From assembly GCA_016293225.1 (NCBI GenBank), contig JAEDEQ010000093.1, forward strand, positions 1 to 6,194: 6,194 nucleotides of DNA, given 5' to 3'. Source of the stretch: Clostridiaceae bacterium (GTDB taxonomy: Bacteria; Bacillota; Clostridia; Oscillospirales; Acutalibacteraceae). The position numbers and the translations under genes are program-made. Shown in pieces: positions 1 to 5,978 of the stretch (position 1 is the stretch's first letter; the number at the start of each line of letters is the position of its first letter). A model generated the notes under the pieces. The model was given only the letters and a program-made list of their open reading frames with translations, was not told the DNA's origin and made no database searches.

Positions 1-105
1 GTCCTTTTGGTTACTTTTGTGACGCATGACAAAAGTAACCCCCAAGCGGAGCGGACGGAAGTAAATTTCTACTACCATTTAATCACAAAGGAACAACGTA
101 CAAAT
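1..105 (-). repeat. Dispersed repeat X, copy A (inverted relative to copies B and C)
   Basis: Read on the minus strand, this stretch matches the sequence at 5399-5502 in the same order of landmarks. These are TTGTTCCTTTGTG (here 84-96 as its complement), TAAATGGT, a 15-nt exact block TCCGTCCGCTCCGCT (complement at 45-59), and a terminal hairpin with 12-nt arms, GGTTACTTTTGT (9-20) and ACAAAAGTAACC (29-40), around an 8-nt loop. The distal flank beyond the hairpin (CCAAAA on the minus strand) is also shared before the window ends. No open reading frame of note lies inside it. It is a dispersed intergenic repeat. Whether it is mobile, and by what enzyme, cannot be seen here. Confidence 0.85.
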
Positions 106-115
106 TTAGATTTTT

Positions 116-121
116 TATAAC
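116..121 (+). promoter_or_regulatory. Candidate -10 box (TATAAC) for the HAD/GH2 unit
   Basis: TATAAC lies 30 nt upstream of the ATG at 152, in a T-rich stretch directly after repeat X copy A. No convincing -35 hexamer sits 16-18 nt upstream; the corresponding bases fall within the repeat. It is the best promoter-like sequence before the first gene, but the call rests on one hexamer. Confidence 0.3.
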
Positions 122-151
122 GAGAGAATAAAAAACATTTCGGGGTGCAAA

Positions 152-808
152 ATGAGAAACTACGATTATGTTATCTTTGATTTTGACGGAACCGTTGCCG
201 ATACCGGCGAGGGTATCCTCAAAAGTCTGCAGTATTCGTTTGAACAAATGGGCCGCGAGGTTCCCGAACTTTCCGACCTTAAAAAATTCATCGGGCCGCC
301 TATTCATTACAGCTTCGTCACCTTCTACGGCGTGAGCGAAAACGAGGTTGAGCAATATATCAAAAAGTACCGCGAGCGGTACAGGAAAATCGGCGTCTAT
401 GAATGCTTTGTCTATGACTCAATGGTTGAAACGCTCAAAACGCTCAGGGAAAACGGCGTAAAGCTCGGCATTGCTTCCTCAAAGCCCATAAAGCTGGTCT
501 ATGATGTCATGGAATATCTGCGACTGACGGAATATTTTGACGCCGTTGTGGGAACACAGTTTGATGACAGCAACCACCCCGGAAAAACCGACCTTGTGCT
601 TCAGAGCATGGAAAAGCTTGAAGACAGCGATAAAAGCCGTACCCTCATGGTCGGCGACAGATTTTTCGATATCGACGGCGCCGCCGGAGCCGGTGTTGAC
701 AGCGTCGGCGTGACCTACGGCTACGGCTCAAGGGAAGAATTTATGGAGCACAATGCAACCTATATTGTTGACTCCCCAAAGGAAATTTTAAATATTGTTT
801 TAAAATAA
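152..808 (+). CDS. HAD-superfamily hydrolase, phosphoglycolate phosphatase / 5'-nucleotidase-like
   Basis: This is a 218-residue cytosolic HAD phosphatase, the usual size for Gph-type members. All four HAD motifs are visible: motif I DFDGT with nucleophile D10 and D12, motif II S109/S110 in GIASSKP, motif III K145 in PGKTD, and motif IV VGDRFFD with D169 and D173 for Mg2+. A helical cap domain occupies about residues 17-85. The FIGPPIHYSF segment (46-55) is typical of the HAD subgroup annotated as 5'-nucleotidase or phosphoglycolate phosphatase-like. HAD enzymes hydrolyse small phosphomonoesters through an aspartyl-phosphate; the actual substrate cannot be read from sequence. The ATG is preceded by a weak GGGGTG Shine-Dalgarno and no longer in-frame start is better. 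The GH2 gene starts 57 bp downstream on the same strand, so co-transcription is likely. A role dephosphorylating a sugar phosphate in the same pathway is possible but unproven. Confidence 0.93.
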   Translation: MRNYDYVIFDFDGTVADTGEGILKSLQYSFEQMGREVPELSDLKKFIGPPIHYSFVTFYGVSENEVEQYIKKYRERYRKIGVYECFVYDSMVETLKTLRENGVKLGIASSKPIKLVYDVMEYLRLTEYFDAVVGTQFDDSNHPGKTDLVLQSMEKLEDSDKSRTLMVGDRFFDIDGAAGAGVDSVGVTYGYGSREEFMEHNATYIVDSPKEILNIVLK

Positions 809-865
809 AGCAACCGCCGGAAACCGGACTGCGCACCGGGCGGCGGCTCAGGCAGAGGATAAAGA

Positions 866-3295
866 ATGAAAAAAATCGACCTTGACGGAAAATGGCAGCT
901 TGCCGGGCATGATATTTCGGTGCCGTCCCTTTTTGTAACAAAAAAAATCTATGACAAATACTTTCCGTCTCTCTCTGCGGACAAGGCGGCGGACGTTTAT
1001 GTTACCGACGAGGATCATTTTACGCTCAAAAAAACGGTTACCCTTTCAGCAGACGACCTGCAAAGCGAAAACATTGTTCTTCATTTTGACAGGCTCGATA
1101 CGCTGTGCAATATTTTTATAAACGGTCAAAAAATTGCTTTTTGCAAAAACTGCCACCGATACTATGACTTTGAAATTAAAAACAGCCTTATTGAGGGAGT
1201 AAATGTTATTGAAATTTCCTTTCTCTCCCTCAAGGAATATATCGACCGCAAGGAAAAGAAAATTTCCCTGCCGTTCAACGCAATGGGTATTTTGCACCAT
1301 CAGCACATCAGAAAGCCTGCCTCGCACTTCGGCTGGGACTTCACCGCGCCGCTCTGCGCTCAGGGCATTTCCGGCCACGGAGAGATAAGGCTTTACTCCC
1401 ACCCCGTGATAACGGACTTTTGCGTGCGGCAGAAAAAGGACGGCGAAAAGTGGCTCATTTCATCCTTTGTTAAAACAAGCGAAAAAGCAAGCGTAATTTT
1501 TTCCCTCACGCACCCGGACGGCAGAACCGAAAAGGTTCACGCAGATGAAAACATGAAATGCAGCTTCATTGTTGAAGACCCGCAGCTCTGGTACTGCAAC
1601 ACAATGGGCAAACAGCCGCTTTATACCGTTTCGGCAAGCGTAATTTCCGACGAGGGCATGACCGCCGACAAAAAGGAAAAGCGCATAGGTCTGCGAACGC
1701 TTTTCCTTGACAGGAAAAAAGATAAATACGGAAGCTGCTTTTGCTTTTACATAAACGGCGAGCCTATTTTTGCCAAGGGCGCAAACCTCGTTCCGCTGCA
1801 CATGATTTATACAAGCGTCACAAATGAGGATATCAGAAATGTTCTTGAAAAATGCAGGGACGCAAACATGAATATGCTGCGTGTCTGGGGCGGCGGCTTT
1901 TATGAAAGCGACGAGTTTTATGACCTTTGCGATGAAATGGGAATACTCGTCTGGCAGGACTGCGCCTTTGCCTGCTGCGCTTATCCGTTCATGGACGGGG
2001 ATTTTCTTTTCGAGGTCAGGGAGGAAATTGCTCAGAACGTTTCAAGAATACGCCACCACGCGTCCCTCTGCCTTTGGTGCGGCAATAACGAGATTGAGTC
2101 AATCTCCCTTGCGTGGATAAACAGGCGCAGCTTTATCAACACAACAGGCGAGTTTTTCTATAAGCTTCTCCCTGAGCTTATCGACCGCTATGACGGCGAA
2201 ACGCCCTATCACCAATGCAGCCCCGGCTCGGGAACATATATGAAGGACCCCTCCGGCGACTCAAGCGGCGACAGCCATATCTGGAACACCTGGCACGGGT
2301 TCAGAACAAAGTCATACTACCAAAAACGGTTTTCGCGCTTTTGCAGCGAGCTGGGAATGCAGTCGTACCCGAACTTTCCCGTTGCTGTCAATCAGTTCTG
2401 CGAGCTTGGCGACGAGCGGCTTGATTTTTACCTTGCAAAGCACTTCACCCTCGGAAACAGCGAGAGCGAAAGGAGATACCTCACCCAGCTTTTGCAGCTT
2501 GAATACATGAAAGAGGCGGCGGAGCATTTCCGCCGCAATCCTGACCGCTGCGCCGGTCTGCTTTTCTGGCAGCTTAACGACTGCTGGCAAAGCGCCTCAT
2601 GGGCGGCGCTCGATGTCCGGCACGGCAAAAAGGCAGTAATGTTTTCTGCAAAGCACTTTTTTGAAAATCTTCACTTAAGCTGCTCATGCGAAAAGGATTC
2701 TATCAACGTTTTCATCACAAACGAAAGCAGAACGTCCTTTGAGGGAAAGCTGACCGTCCTTTTTGAAAGCACCTCGGGCGCGCACGGAATGAGGGTGGAA
2801 AAGTCTGTTTTTGTCCGCGCGTTTTCAAGCGCCGGCGTGATGAAGCTTCCGTTTTCCTCCGCCGGCAGGAGAAATAAAATTTTTATTGCAAGGCTCGCCG
2901 ACGAGGACGGAAAAGTTGTCAGCGAAAGCCGCCTTATCCTTTGCGAAAACAACGAGCTTGAGCTTTTTGATCCTCAGCTTAAATTTGAAACGGTTCTTCG
3001 CGCCGGCCGGGTATATGTGACGGTAAGCGCGGAAAAATATGCACGGTACGTTGAGCTTTCCTGCCGCGAAGAAACCGGAGATTTTTCCGAAAACTATTTT
3101 GATCTCTGCGCCGGCGAAAGCAAAACGGTTGAGCTGCTCAACCCCTGCGCGGGTCTTGAGGAAATGATTGCCGTGCGCTCGCTTTTCAGCGTGCTTGAAC
3201 ACAGGAACAAAAGCCGCGACAAAAAGCGCCTGCTTTCCGTTGCCTCAAAGCCGGCAGTTATTGCAAACGTTGTCGGGCGTATCCTCGGCGACTGA
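866..3295 (+). CDS. Glycoside hydrolase family 2, beta-mannosidase-like
   Basis: This 809-residue protein has no signal peptide, so it should act in the cytoplasm on imported oligosaccharides, releasing terminal non-reducing beta-D-mannose if it is a true beta-mannosidase (EC 3.2.1.25). The domain order fits GH2: N-terminal jelly-roll sugar-binding domain (about 1-180), Ig-like domain (about 185-275), catalytic TIM barrel (about 290-605) and C-terminal beta-sandwich domains (about 605-809). Diagnostic motifs are RVWGGGFYESDEFYDLCDE (339-357), acid/base E409 in WCGNNE, WNTWHG (473-478), nucleophile E495 in FCSELGMQSYP, and FWQLNDCW (567-574). Length is slightly below typical family members. 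HFGWDFTAP (154-162) departs from the usual GWDWGP of beta-mannosidases, so substrate preference could differ. An AGAGG Shine-Dalgarno at 854-858 sits 7 nt before the ATG. The 57-bp gap after the HAD gene contains a G/C-rich potential stem (CCGCC / GGCGG) without a T-tract. No transporter lies nearby. Confidence 0.9.
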   Translation: MKKIDLDGKWQLAGHDISVPSLFVTKKIYDKYFPSLSADKAADVYVTDEDHFTLKKTVTLSADDLQSENIVLHFDRLDTLCNIFINGQKIAFCKNCHRYYDFEIKNSLIEGVNVIEISFLSLKEYIDRKEKKISLPFNAMGILHHQHIRKPASHFGWDFTAPLCAQGISGHGEIRLYSHPVITDFCVRQKKDGEKWLISSFVKTSEKASVIFSLTHPDGRTEKVHADENMKCSFIVEDPQLWYCNTMGKQPLYTVSASVISDEGMTADKKEKRIGLRTLFLDRKKDKYGSCFCFYINGEPIFAKGANLVPLHMIYTSVTNEDIRNVLEKCRDANMNMLRVWGGGFYESDEFYDLCDEMGILVWQDCAFACCAYPFMDGDFLFEVREEIAQNVSRIRHHASLCLWCGNNEIESISLAWINRRSFINTTGEFFYKLLPELIDRYDGETPYHQCSPGSGTYMKDPSGDSSGDSHIWNTWHGFRTKSYYQKRFSRFCSELGMQSYPNFPVAVNQFCELGDERLDFYLAKHFTLGNSESERRYLTQLLQLEYMKEAAEHFRRNPDRCAGLLFWQLNDCWQSASWAALDVRHGKKAVMFSAKHFFENLHLSCSCEKDSINVFITNESRTSFEGKLTVLFESTSGAHGMRVEKSVFVRAFSSAGVMKLPFSSAGRRNKIFIARLADEDGKVVSESRLILCENNELELFDPQLKFETVLRAGRVYVTVSAEKYARYVELSCREETGDFSENYFDLCAGESKTVELLNPCAGLEEMIAVRSLFSVLEHRNKSRDKKRLLSVASKPAVIANVVGRILGD

Positions 3296-3340
3296 AAAAG
3301 CTCTTCGGCGGTTCATTTTTGCGGTACGGGAGCTTTTAAA
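3296..3340 (+). terminator. Candidate intrinsic terminator after the GH2 gene
   Basis: AAAAGCTC (3296-3303), starting right after the stop codon, is the exact complement of GAGCTTTT (3330-3337). The 26-nt loop is larger than normal and the T-run is only four bases, within the stem itself, so termination may be weak. Its position between two apparent transcription units supports the call. Confidence 0.5.
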
Positions 3341-3348
3341 GCGGAAAA

Positions 3349-3384
3349 TTTAAGCTTGAATTATACTTTCGTATATAAAATAAA
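3349..3384 (+). promoter_or_regulatory. A/T-rich promoter-like region for the mrp unit
   Basis: The stretch between the GH2 terminator and mrp holds TATAAA at 3374-3379, overlapping TAAAAT at 3376-3381, as possible -10 boxes. TTAAGC at 3350-3355 lies 18 nt before the first, and TTGAAT at 3356-3361 is 14 nt before the second. None of these pairings is a strong sigma-70 match, so only the region is called and not a defined start site. Confidence 0.4.
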
Positions 3385-3394
3385 AACAGTAAAT

Positions 3395-3415
3395 CCGAAA
3401 ATGTAATTTTTTCGG
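3395..3415 (+). other. Small hairpin in the mrp leader
   Basis: CCGAAAA (3395-3401) and TTTTCGG (3409-3415) are perfect 7-bp arms around a 7-nt loop. The hairpin ends 8 nt before the AAAGG ribosome binding site of mrp. It lacks a T-tract on the 3' side, so it is not an obvious terminator. It could stabilise or modulate the leader, or be incidental. Confidence 0.4.
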
Positions 3416-3423
3416 CAACTTTG

Positions 3424-3430
3424 AAAGGTA
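3424..3430 (+). promoter_or_regulatory. Ribosome binding site deciding the mrp start
   Basis: AAAGGTA at 3424-3430 is the only Shine-Dalgarno-like sequence here. It lies 11-13 nt before ATG 3442, slightly long spacing. The alternative TTG start at 3421 would place this motif inside the coding sequence and add seven residues ahead of the conserved cysteine-rich N-terminus. ATG 3442 is therefore preferred. Confidence 0.6.
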
Positions 3431-3441
3431 GTGTATTTTTA

Positions 3442-4260
3442 ATGAGTGATTGCAGCGGAAACTGCTCCTCCTGCTCGGAAAACTGCGGCGAGAGGGATAT
3501 GCGCTTCAAACAGAACAAAGCAAGCAACATCAAAAAGATTTATGCCGTTGTCAGCGGCAAGGGCGGAGTCGGAAAATCCTCCGTAACCTGCCGCCTTGCT
3601 TCGGCAATGCAGAGCCTCGGCAAGCAGTGCGCCGTGCTCGATGCGGACGTAACGGGTCCCTCTGTTCCGAAAATGTTCGGTCTCAGGGGCAGAGCCGTTG
3701 CAGACGAGGACGGAATTTTGCCGATGGAGACGAGCACGGGTATCCGCGTTATGTCCGTCAATCTCCTGCTTGAAACCGAGGATTCGCCCGTTGTCTGGCG
3801 CGGCCCCGTCATCAGCGGCGTTATTCAGCAGTTTTTCACCGAGGTCGCCTGGGGCGAGGTGGACTATATGTTCATTGACATGCCCCCGGGAACCGGCGAC
3901 GTTCCCCTCACGGTTTTCCAGTCCATTCCCGTTGACGGGATTATCGTTGTTACAACTCCGCAGGATCTTGTTTCCCTCATTGTTAAAAAAGCGGTCAACA
4001 TGGCAAAAATGATGAACGTTCCCATTGTCGGAATCGTTGAAAATATGAGCGTTTACGTTTGTCCGGACTGCGGCAAGGCTCACCGCATTTTCGGCGGAGA
4101 TAACGGAGAGGATATTGCAAAAGAGGTTGGATGTGAGCTTCTTGCCTCGCTTCCCGTTGACCCGAAAACTCCTGCCCTTGCCGATAAGGGCGCAATTGAG
4201 CTTGCGGACATGACGGAGTTTTTGCCGGTTGCAAAAAAAATAATTGACTTCAAAAAGTAA
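3442..4260 (+). CDS. mrp: Mrp/NBP35-family P-loop Fe-S cluster carrier ATPase
   Basis: This is a 272-residue cytosolic P-loop NTPase of the Mrp/ApbC/NBP35 group, whose members bind and transfer Fe-S clusters to apoproteins. Visible features in order are an N-terminal cysteine cluster C4-x3-C8-x2-C11-x3-C15, a deviant Walker A SGKGGVGKSS (38-47, with both K40 and K45), DADVTGPS (67-74), WRGP (119-122), a Walker B-like segment FIDMPPGTGD (144-153), and CPDC with C207 and C210, the CxxC that bridges a [4Fe-4S] cluster between subunits in the family. There is no N-terminal DUF59 domain as in many proteobacterial and archaeal-type Mrp proteins; the short cysteine-rich leader is the form common in anaerobic Firmicutes. 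It heads a probable operon with the membrane-anchored protein 31 bp downstream, with which no functional link is known. Client proteins cannot be inferred. Confidence 0.95.
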   Translation: MSDCSGNCSSCSENCGERDMRFKQNKASNIKKIYAVVSGKGGVGKSSVTCRLASAMQSLGKQCAVLDADVTGPSVPKMFGLRGRAVADEDGILPMETSTGIRVMSVNLLLETEDSPVVWRGPVISGVIQQFFTEVAWGEVDYMFIDMPPGTGDVPLTVFQSIPVDGIIVVTTPQDLVSLIVKKAVNMAKMMNVPIVGIVENMSVYVCPDCGKAHRIFGGDNGEDIAKEVGCELLASLPVDPKTPALADKGAIELADMTEFLPVAKKIIDFKK

Positions 4261-4277
4261 AAGCCACAAACTACCAA

Positions 4278-4284
4278 CGAGGAG
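4278..4284 (+). promoter_or_regulatory. Strong ribosome binding site deciding the start of the membrane-anchored protein
   Basis: CGAGGAG at 4278-4284 is a near-ideal Shine-Dalgarno, 7 nt before ATG 4292. An upstream in-frame TTG at 4244 would overlap mrp, lacks such a site, and would prepend a basic hydrophilic stretch to what is otherwise a standard MKKIIRG signal-anchor start. ATG 4292 is clearly better. Confidence 0.85.
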
Positions 4285-4291
4285 AAAGTAT

Positions 4292-5356
4292 ATGAAAAAA
4301 ATTATCAGAGGAATATTTCTCGGTCTGCTTGCCGTTGTGGTCATCGCCGTTTCGGTCGGAGCGTATTACCTGTTCGGCCAGAAAGGTCCGGGAATTGACG
4401 GAAAAGTAATTGTTACCGACGCAAAGGGGAATTCATACCTTGCGGTTGTTGACAATAAAAGCGGCGAAACAATGGTTGCAATGACCGATGAAAAGGGGAA
4501 CGTTGTTGCCGCCGTCACAGACAAGGACGGCAATATCGGTGCAACCGCCGCGAATCTCAACGGCGTTGTTGACAAAAATGACCTTCCGACCAATTACACA
4601 GGTCCGGATATTGACGTCACCGTGAACGGCTCCGATTACACCGGAAGCATTGACTCAACCACGCAAAACAATGAAAGCACCACAAACGCCGGCACCACTG
4701 AAAAACCAAGCGCCGAAAACTCAACAACAAAGAACAACGATCAGACAACAACCACAAAAAAGAAAAGTGAAGAGCTCACTGCCTACAGAATTGAAAAATA
4801 TCAGAAGGTCTTTGCCGGCGGAACATATCTCATGGAGTTCACCACCAACGATCCCGATCTCGGCGAAACTCCGATAACGGCGGCGGTCAAGAACAACAAT
4901 GTCTATATTAAGACCAAGATTCAGTCAATGAACTGCAAAATGCTTTATATTGCCGGCTCCGGCGGAAAGGCAGGCACCACCTATCTTATCATTGACGACT
5001 TCAAAAAGTACTGCAAAATGCCGGACGACTTTATGGACGGCGAAGACATGAACTTGGGCAATCTTGTGGGCAAATTGGATAAGGATATCAGCAAAAAAAT
5101 TACCGTTTCAAAGGTTGCAACAAGCGGCAAGACGCTTATCTGCGAAAGCTACAAGGCCGACGACGGAACAACGGTCAAGTATTATTTTGACAACGAAACT
5201 CTTGTTCGCCGCGACAATGTCAACAAGGACGGAACGGTTGATTCAACCTTCATTTCACGCCTTACCACCGATGTTCCCGACTCACTCTTTGAAATTCCGA
5301 AGAATTACGGATATCTCAACCTCTCGTTCCTCAGCGGACTTACGGGCGGCGAATAA
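4292..5356 (+). CDS. Membrane-anchored extracytoplasmic protein with short tandem repeats and LolA-like C-terminal domain
   Basis: I do not recognise this 354-residue protein as a named family. It opens with MKKIIRG and a hydrophobic helix (about 7-28). There is no lipobox cysteine, so it is probably a signal anchor with the rest outside the membrane. Residues 41-85 form four consecutive 11-12-residue repeats of the type VTDxKGNxxxA, starting at 41, 52, 64 and 75. A low-complexity Ser/Thr/Asn/Lys linker follows (about 113-160), a likely extended spacer. The C-terminal domain (about 163-345) is rich in predicted beta strands. It has GTYLMEF (177-183), VKYYFDNETLVRRD (295-308) and PDSLFEIPKNYGYL (329-342), the last two resembling the end of LolA-like or lipoprotein-carrier-fold domains in Clostridia. 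That fold assignment is inference. There are three cysteines, C215, C241 and C284. It follows mrp by 31 bp and is closed by a strong terminator. A cell-envelope binding or sensing role is possible; no enzymatic motif is visible. Confidence 0.9.
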   Translation: MKKIIRGIFLGLLAVVVIAVSVGAYYLFGQKGPGIDGKVIVTDAKGNSYLAVVDNKSGETMVAMTDEKGNVVAAVTDKDGNIGATAANLNGVVDKNDLPTNYTGPDIDVTVNGSDYTGSIDSTTQNNESTTNAGTTEKPSAENSTTKNNDQTTTTKKKSEELTAYRIEKYQKVFAGGTYLMEFTTNDPDLGETPITAAVKNNNVYIKTKIQSMNCKMLYIAGSGGKAGTTYLIIDDFKKYCKMPDDFMDGEDMNLGNLVGKLDKDISKKITVSKVATSGKTLICESYKADDGTTVKYYFDNETLVRRDNVNKDGTVDSTFISRLTTDVPDSLFEIPKNYGYLNLSFLSGLTGGE

Positions 5357-5369
5357 TAAAACAACATAC

Positions 5370-5408
5370 AGCGGCTGCCGCAGAAATGCGGCGGCTGTTT
5401 TTGCTTTT
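5370..5408 (+). terminator. Intrinsic terminator of the mrp unit
   Basis: The core stem GCCGCA (5377-5382) pairs with TGCGGC (5387-5392) across a GAAA tetraloop (5383-5386). It extends outward through bases 5370-5376 with 5393-5399, using three G-T wobbles, to about 13 bp. TTTTTGCTTTT follows at once. It lies 13 nt after the stop codon of the upstream gene. The T-tract coincides with the start of repeat X copy B. Confidence 0.88.
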
Positions 5409-5502
5409 ACATTGTTCCTTTGTGGGTAAATGGTGCAAGTGGTTTATATCCGTCCGCTCCGCTGGGGTTACTTTTGTCGGTTGTGACAAAAGTAACCAAA
5501 AA
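5399..5502 (+). repeat. Dispersed repeat X, copy B
   Basis: This copy begins with TTTTGCTTTTAC (5399-5410), exactly as copy C does (5904-5915). It continues with TTGTTCCTTTGTG (5412-5424), TAAATGGT, and TCCGTCCGCTCCGCT (5449-5463). It ends in a perfect 13-bp hairpin, GGTTACTTTTGTC (5466-5478) and GACAAAAGTAACC (5485-5497), with a 6-nt loop, then CCAAAA. Copy A at the other end of the window matches it in inverted orientation. Apparent reading frames through it (5386-5730 and 5420-5662) cross the terminator or hairpins and are not credible genes. Confidence 0.87.
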
Positions 5503-5517
5503 CACGCTTTTCGGTAC

Positions 5518-5582
5518 GGCGCAAGAGGGAATCAAAATGACGGCTTTGCGGGGGAAAAGCCGCATTTCGCTTCCATTGCGCC
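5518..5582 (+). repeat. Long imperfect hairpin (65 nt)
   Basis: Nested complementary arms span the whole segment: GGCGCAA (5518-5524) with TTGCGCC (5576-5582), GGAA (5528-5531) with TTCC (5571-5574), AAATG (5535-5539) with CATTT (5563-5567), and CGGCTTT (5541-5547) with AAAGCCG (5556-5562), closing on an 8-nt G-rich loop. That gives 23 base pairs interrupted by small internal loops and one bulge. It directly follows X copy B and may be part of a longer version of that repeat. No T-tract follows it, so it is not a typical terminator. Confidence 0.75.
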
Positions 5583-5720
5583 TACAGTTAAGTTGTGCAA
5601 AAGCCCACCTTGCCTTCGGATGCCGCTTTCATCTGCAAACAGCAACGGCGAGTGGGAATTAATTTACATTGTAAAAACATATAATAACTACTTTTCAAGT
5701 CGCGGCTTTGTGCAAAAAGA
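5583..5720. other. Gene-free stretch with a weaker hairpin and small repeats
   Basis: No credible gene is seen. CCCAC(C)TTGCC (5604-5614) pairs with GGCGAGTGGG (5647-5656), forming 10 bp with one bulge and one wobble; an inner GATG/CATC pair (5619-5622, 5630-5633) may extend it. TTGTGCAAAA occurs twice (5593-5602 and 5708-5717). TTTACATTGTAAA (5663-5675) is a perfect small palindrome, followed by a TATAAT hexamer at 5680-5685, but no suitably spaced -35 box is present. Confidence 0.5.
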
Positions 5721-5760
5721 TAACATCTAACATCTAATATCTAATATCTAAAATCTAAAT
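5721..5760 (+). repeat. Heptamer tandem block 1
   Basis: There are exactly five heptamers, TAACATC, TAACATC, TAATATC, TAATATC and TAAAATC, followed by TAAAT: 40 bp in all. The block abuts the CCGTAGGGG end of unit Y1. Variation is confined to the fourth base of the TAANATC pattern. Confidence 0.9.
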
Positions 5761-5902
5761 CCGTAGGGGCGTCGCTTGAGGCGCCCGTTGTTCACCCCTT
5801 TCGCCGGCCGAAAAATTAATGTGAAACGTCGGGATTTCGTTGGGTTTTTACGCGGCTGCATTAGGCAAGGTTCCCGGGCGGCTCCGAGCGCCGCCCGTAC
5901 GG
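5761..5902 (+). repeat. MITE-like unit Y, copy 1
   Basis: This 142-bp unit has imperfect terminal inverted repeats. The left end 5761-5787 begins CCGTAGGGGCG; the right end 5875-5902 finishes CGCCCGTACGG. Each end also folds on itself: GGGCGTC (5767-5773) with GGCGCCC (5780-5786), and GGGCGGC (5876-5882) with GCCGCCC (5890-5896). The core 5778-5841 is shared with copy 2 at a single mismatch (5792). It is non-coding. Similar CCGTAGGGGCG...CGCCC repeats are common between genes in gut Clostridia, by recollection and not by a search here. Confidence 0.75.
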
Positions 5903-5903
5903 A

Positions 5904-5973
5904 TTTTGCTTTTACGTTGTTCCTTTGTGAGTAAATCGTCCTGATGGTTTTTGTTCTTTTGCTCCGCTTGGGG
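5904..5973 (+). repeat. Dispersed repeat X, copy C (truncated)
   Basis: The start TTTTGCTTTTAC (5904-5915) and TTGTTCCTTTGTG (5917-5929) match copy B, as does the later GCTCCGCTTGGGG (5961-5973). The middle is diverged, and the terminal GGTTAC...GTAACC hairpin is missing, replaced by CAGCA and the next heptamer block. It starts one base after the right end of Y1. Confidence 0.75.
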
Positions 5974-5978
5974 CAGCA

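Noticed and set aside
9..40. Repeat X hairpin as a rho-independent terminator of an upstream gene
   Set aside because: The stem is good but is followed by C's on the + strand and by AAAAGGAC on the minus strand, so there is no T-tract in either direction.
808..866. Terminator between the HAD and GH2 genes
   Set aside because: The CCGCC/GGCGG pairing is short with a large loop and no T-tract; the 57-bp gap fits one transcript better.
3421..3441. TTG 3421 as the mrp start, giving 279 residues
   Set aside because: The ribosome binding site would fall inside the gene, and the family's cysteine-rich N-terminus begins at ATG 3442.
4244..4291. Upstream start of the membrane-anchored protein overlapping mrp
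   Set aside because: A TTG start with no Shine-Dalgarno, compared with ATG 4292 behind CGAGGAG and a normal signal-anchor N-terminus.
3439..4344. 301-codon open frame on the minus strand opposite mrp
   Set aside because: It lies wholly antisense to a clear Mrp protein, shows no recognisable domain, and has low-complexity Asn/Arg/His-rich composition typical of a shadow frame of codon-biased sequence.
5386..5730. Open frames of 114 and 80 codons downstream of the terminator
   Set aside because: They start in the terminator hairpin or in repeat X, run through two more hairpins, lack good ribosome binding sites and resemble spurious repeat-derived proteins.
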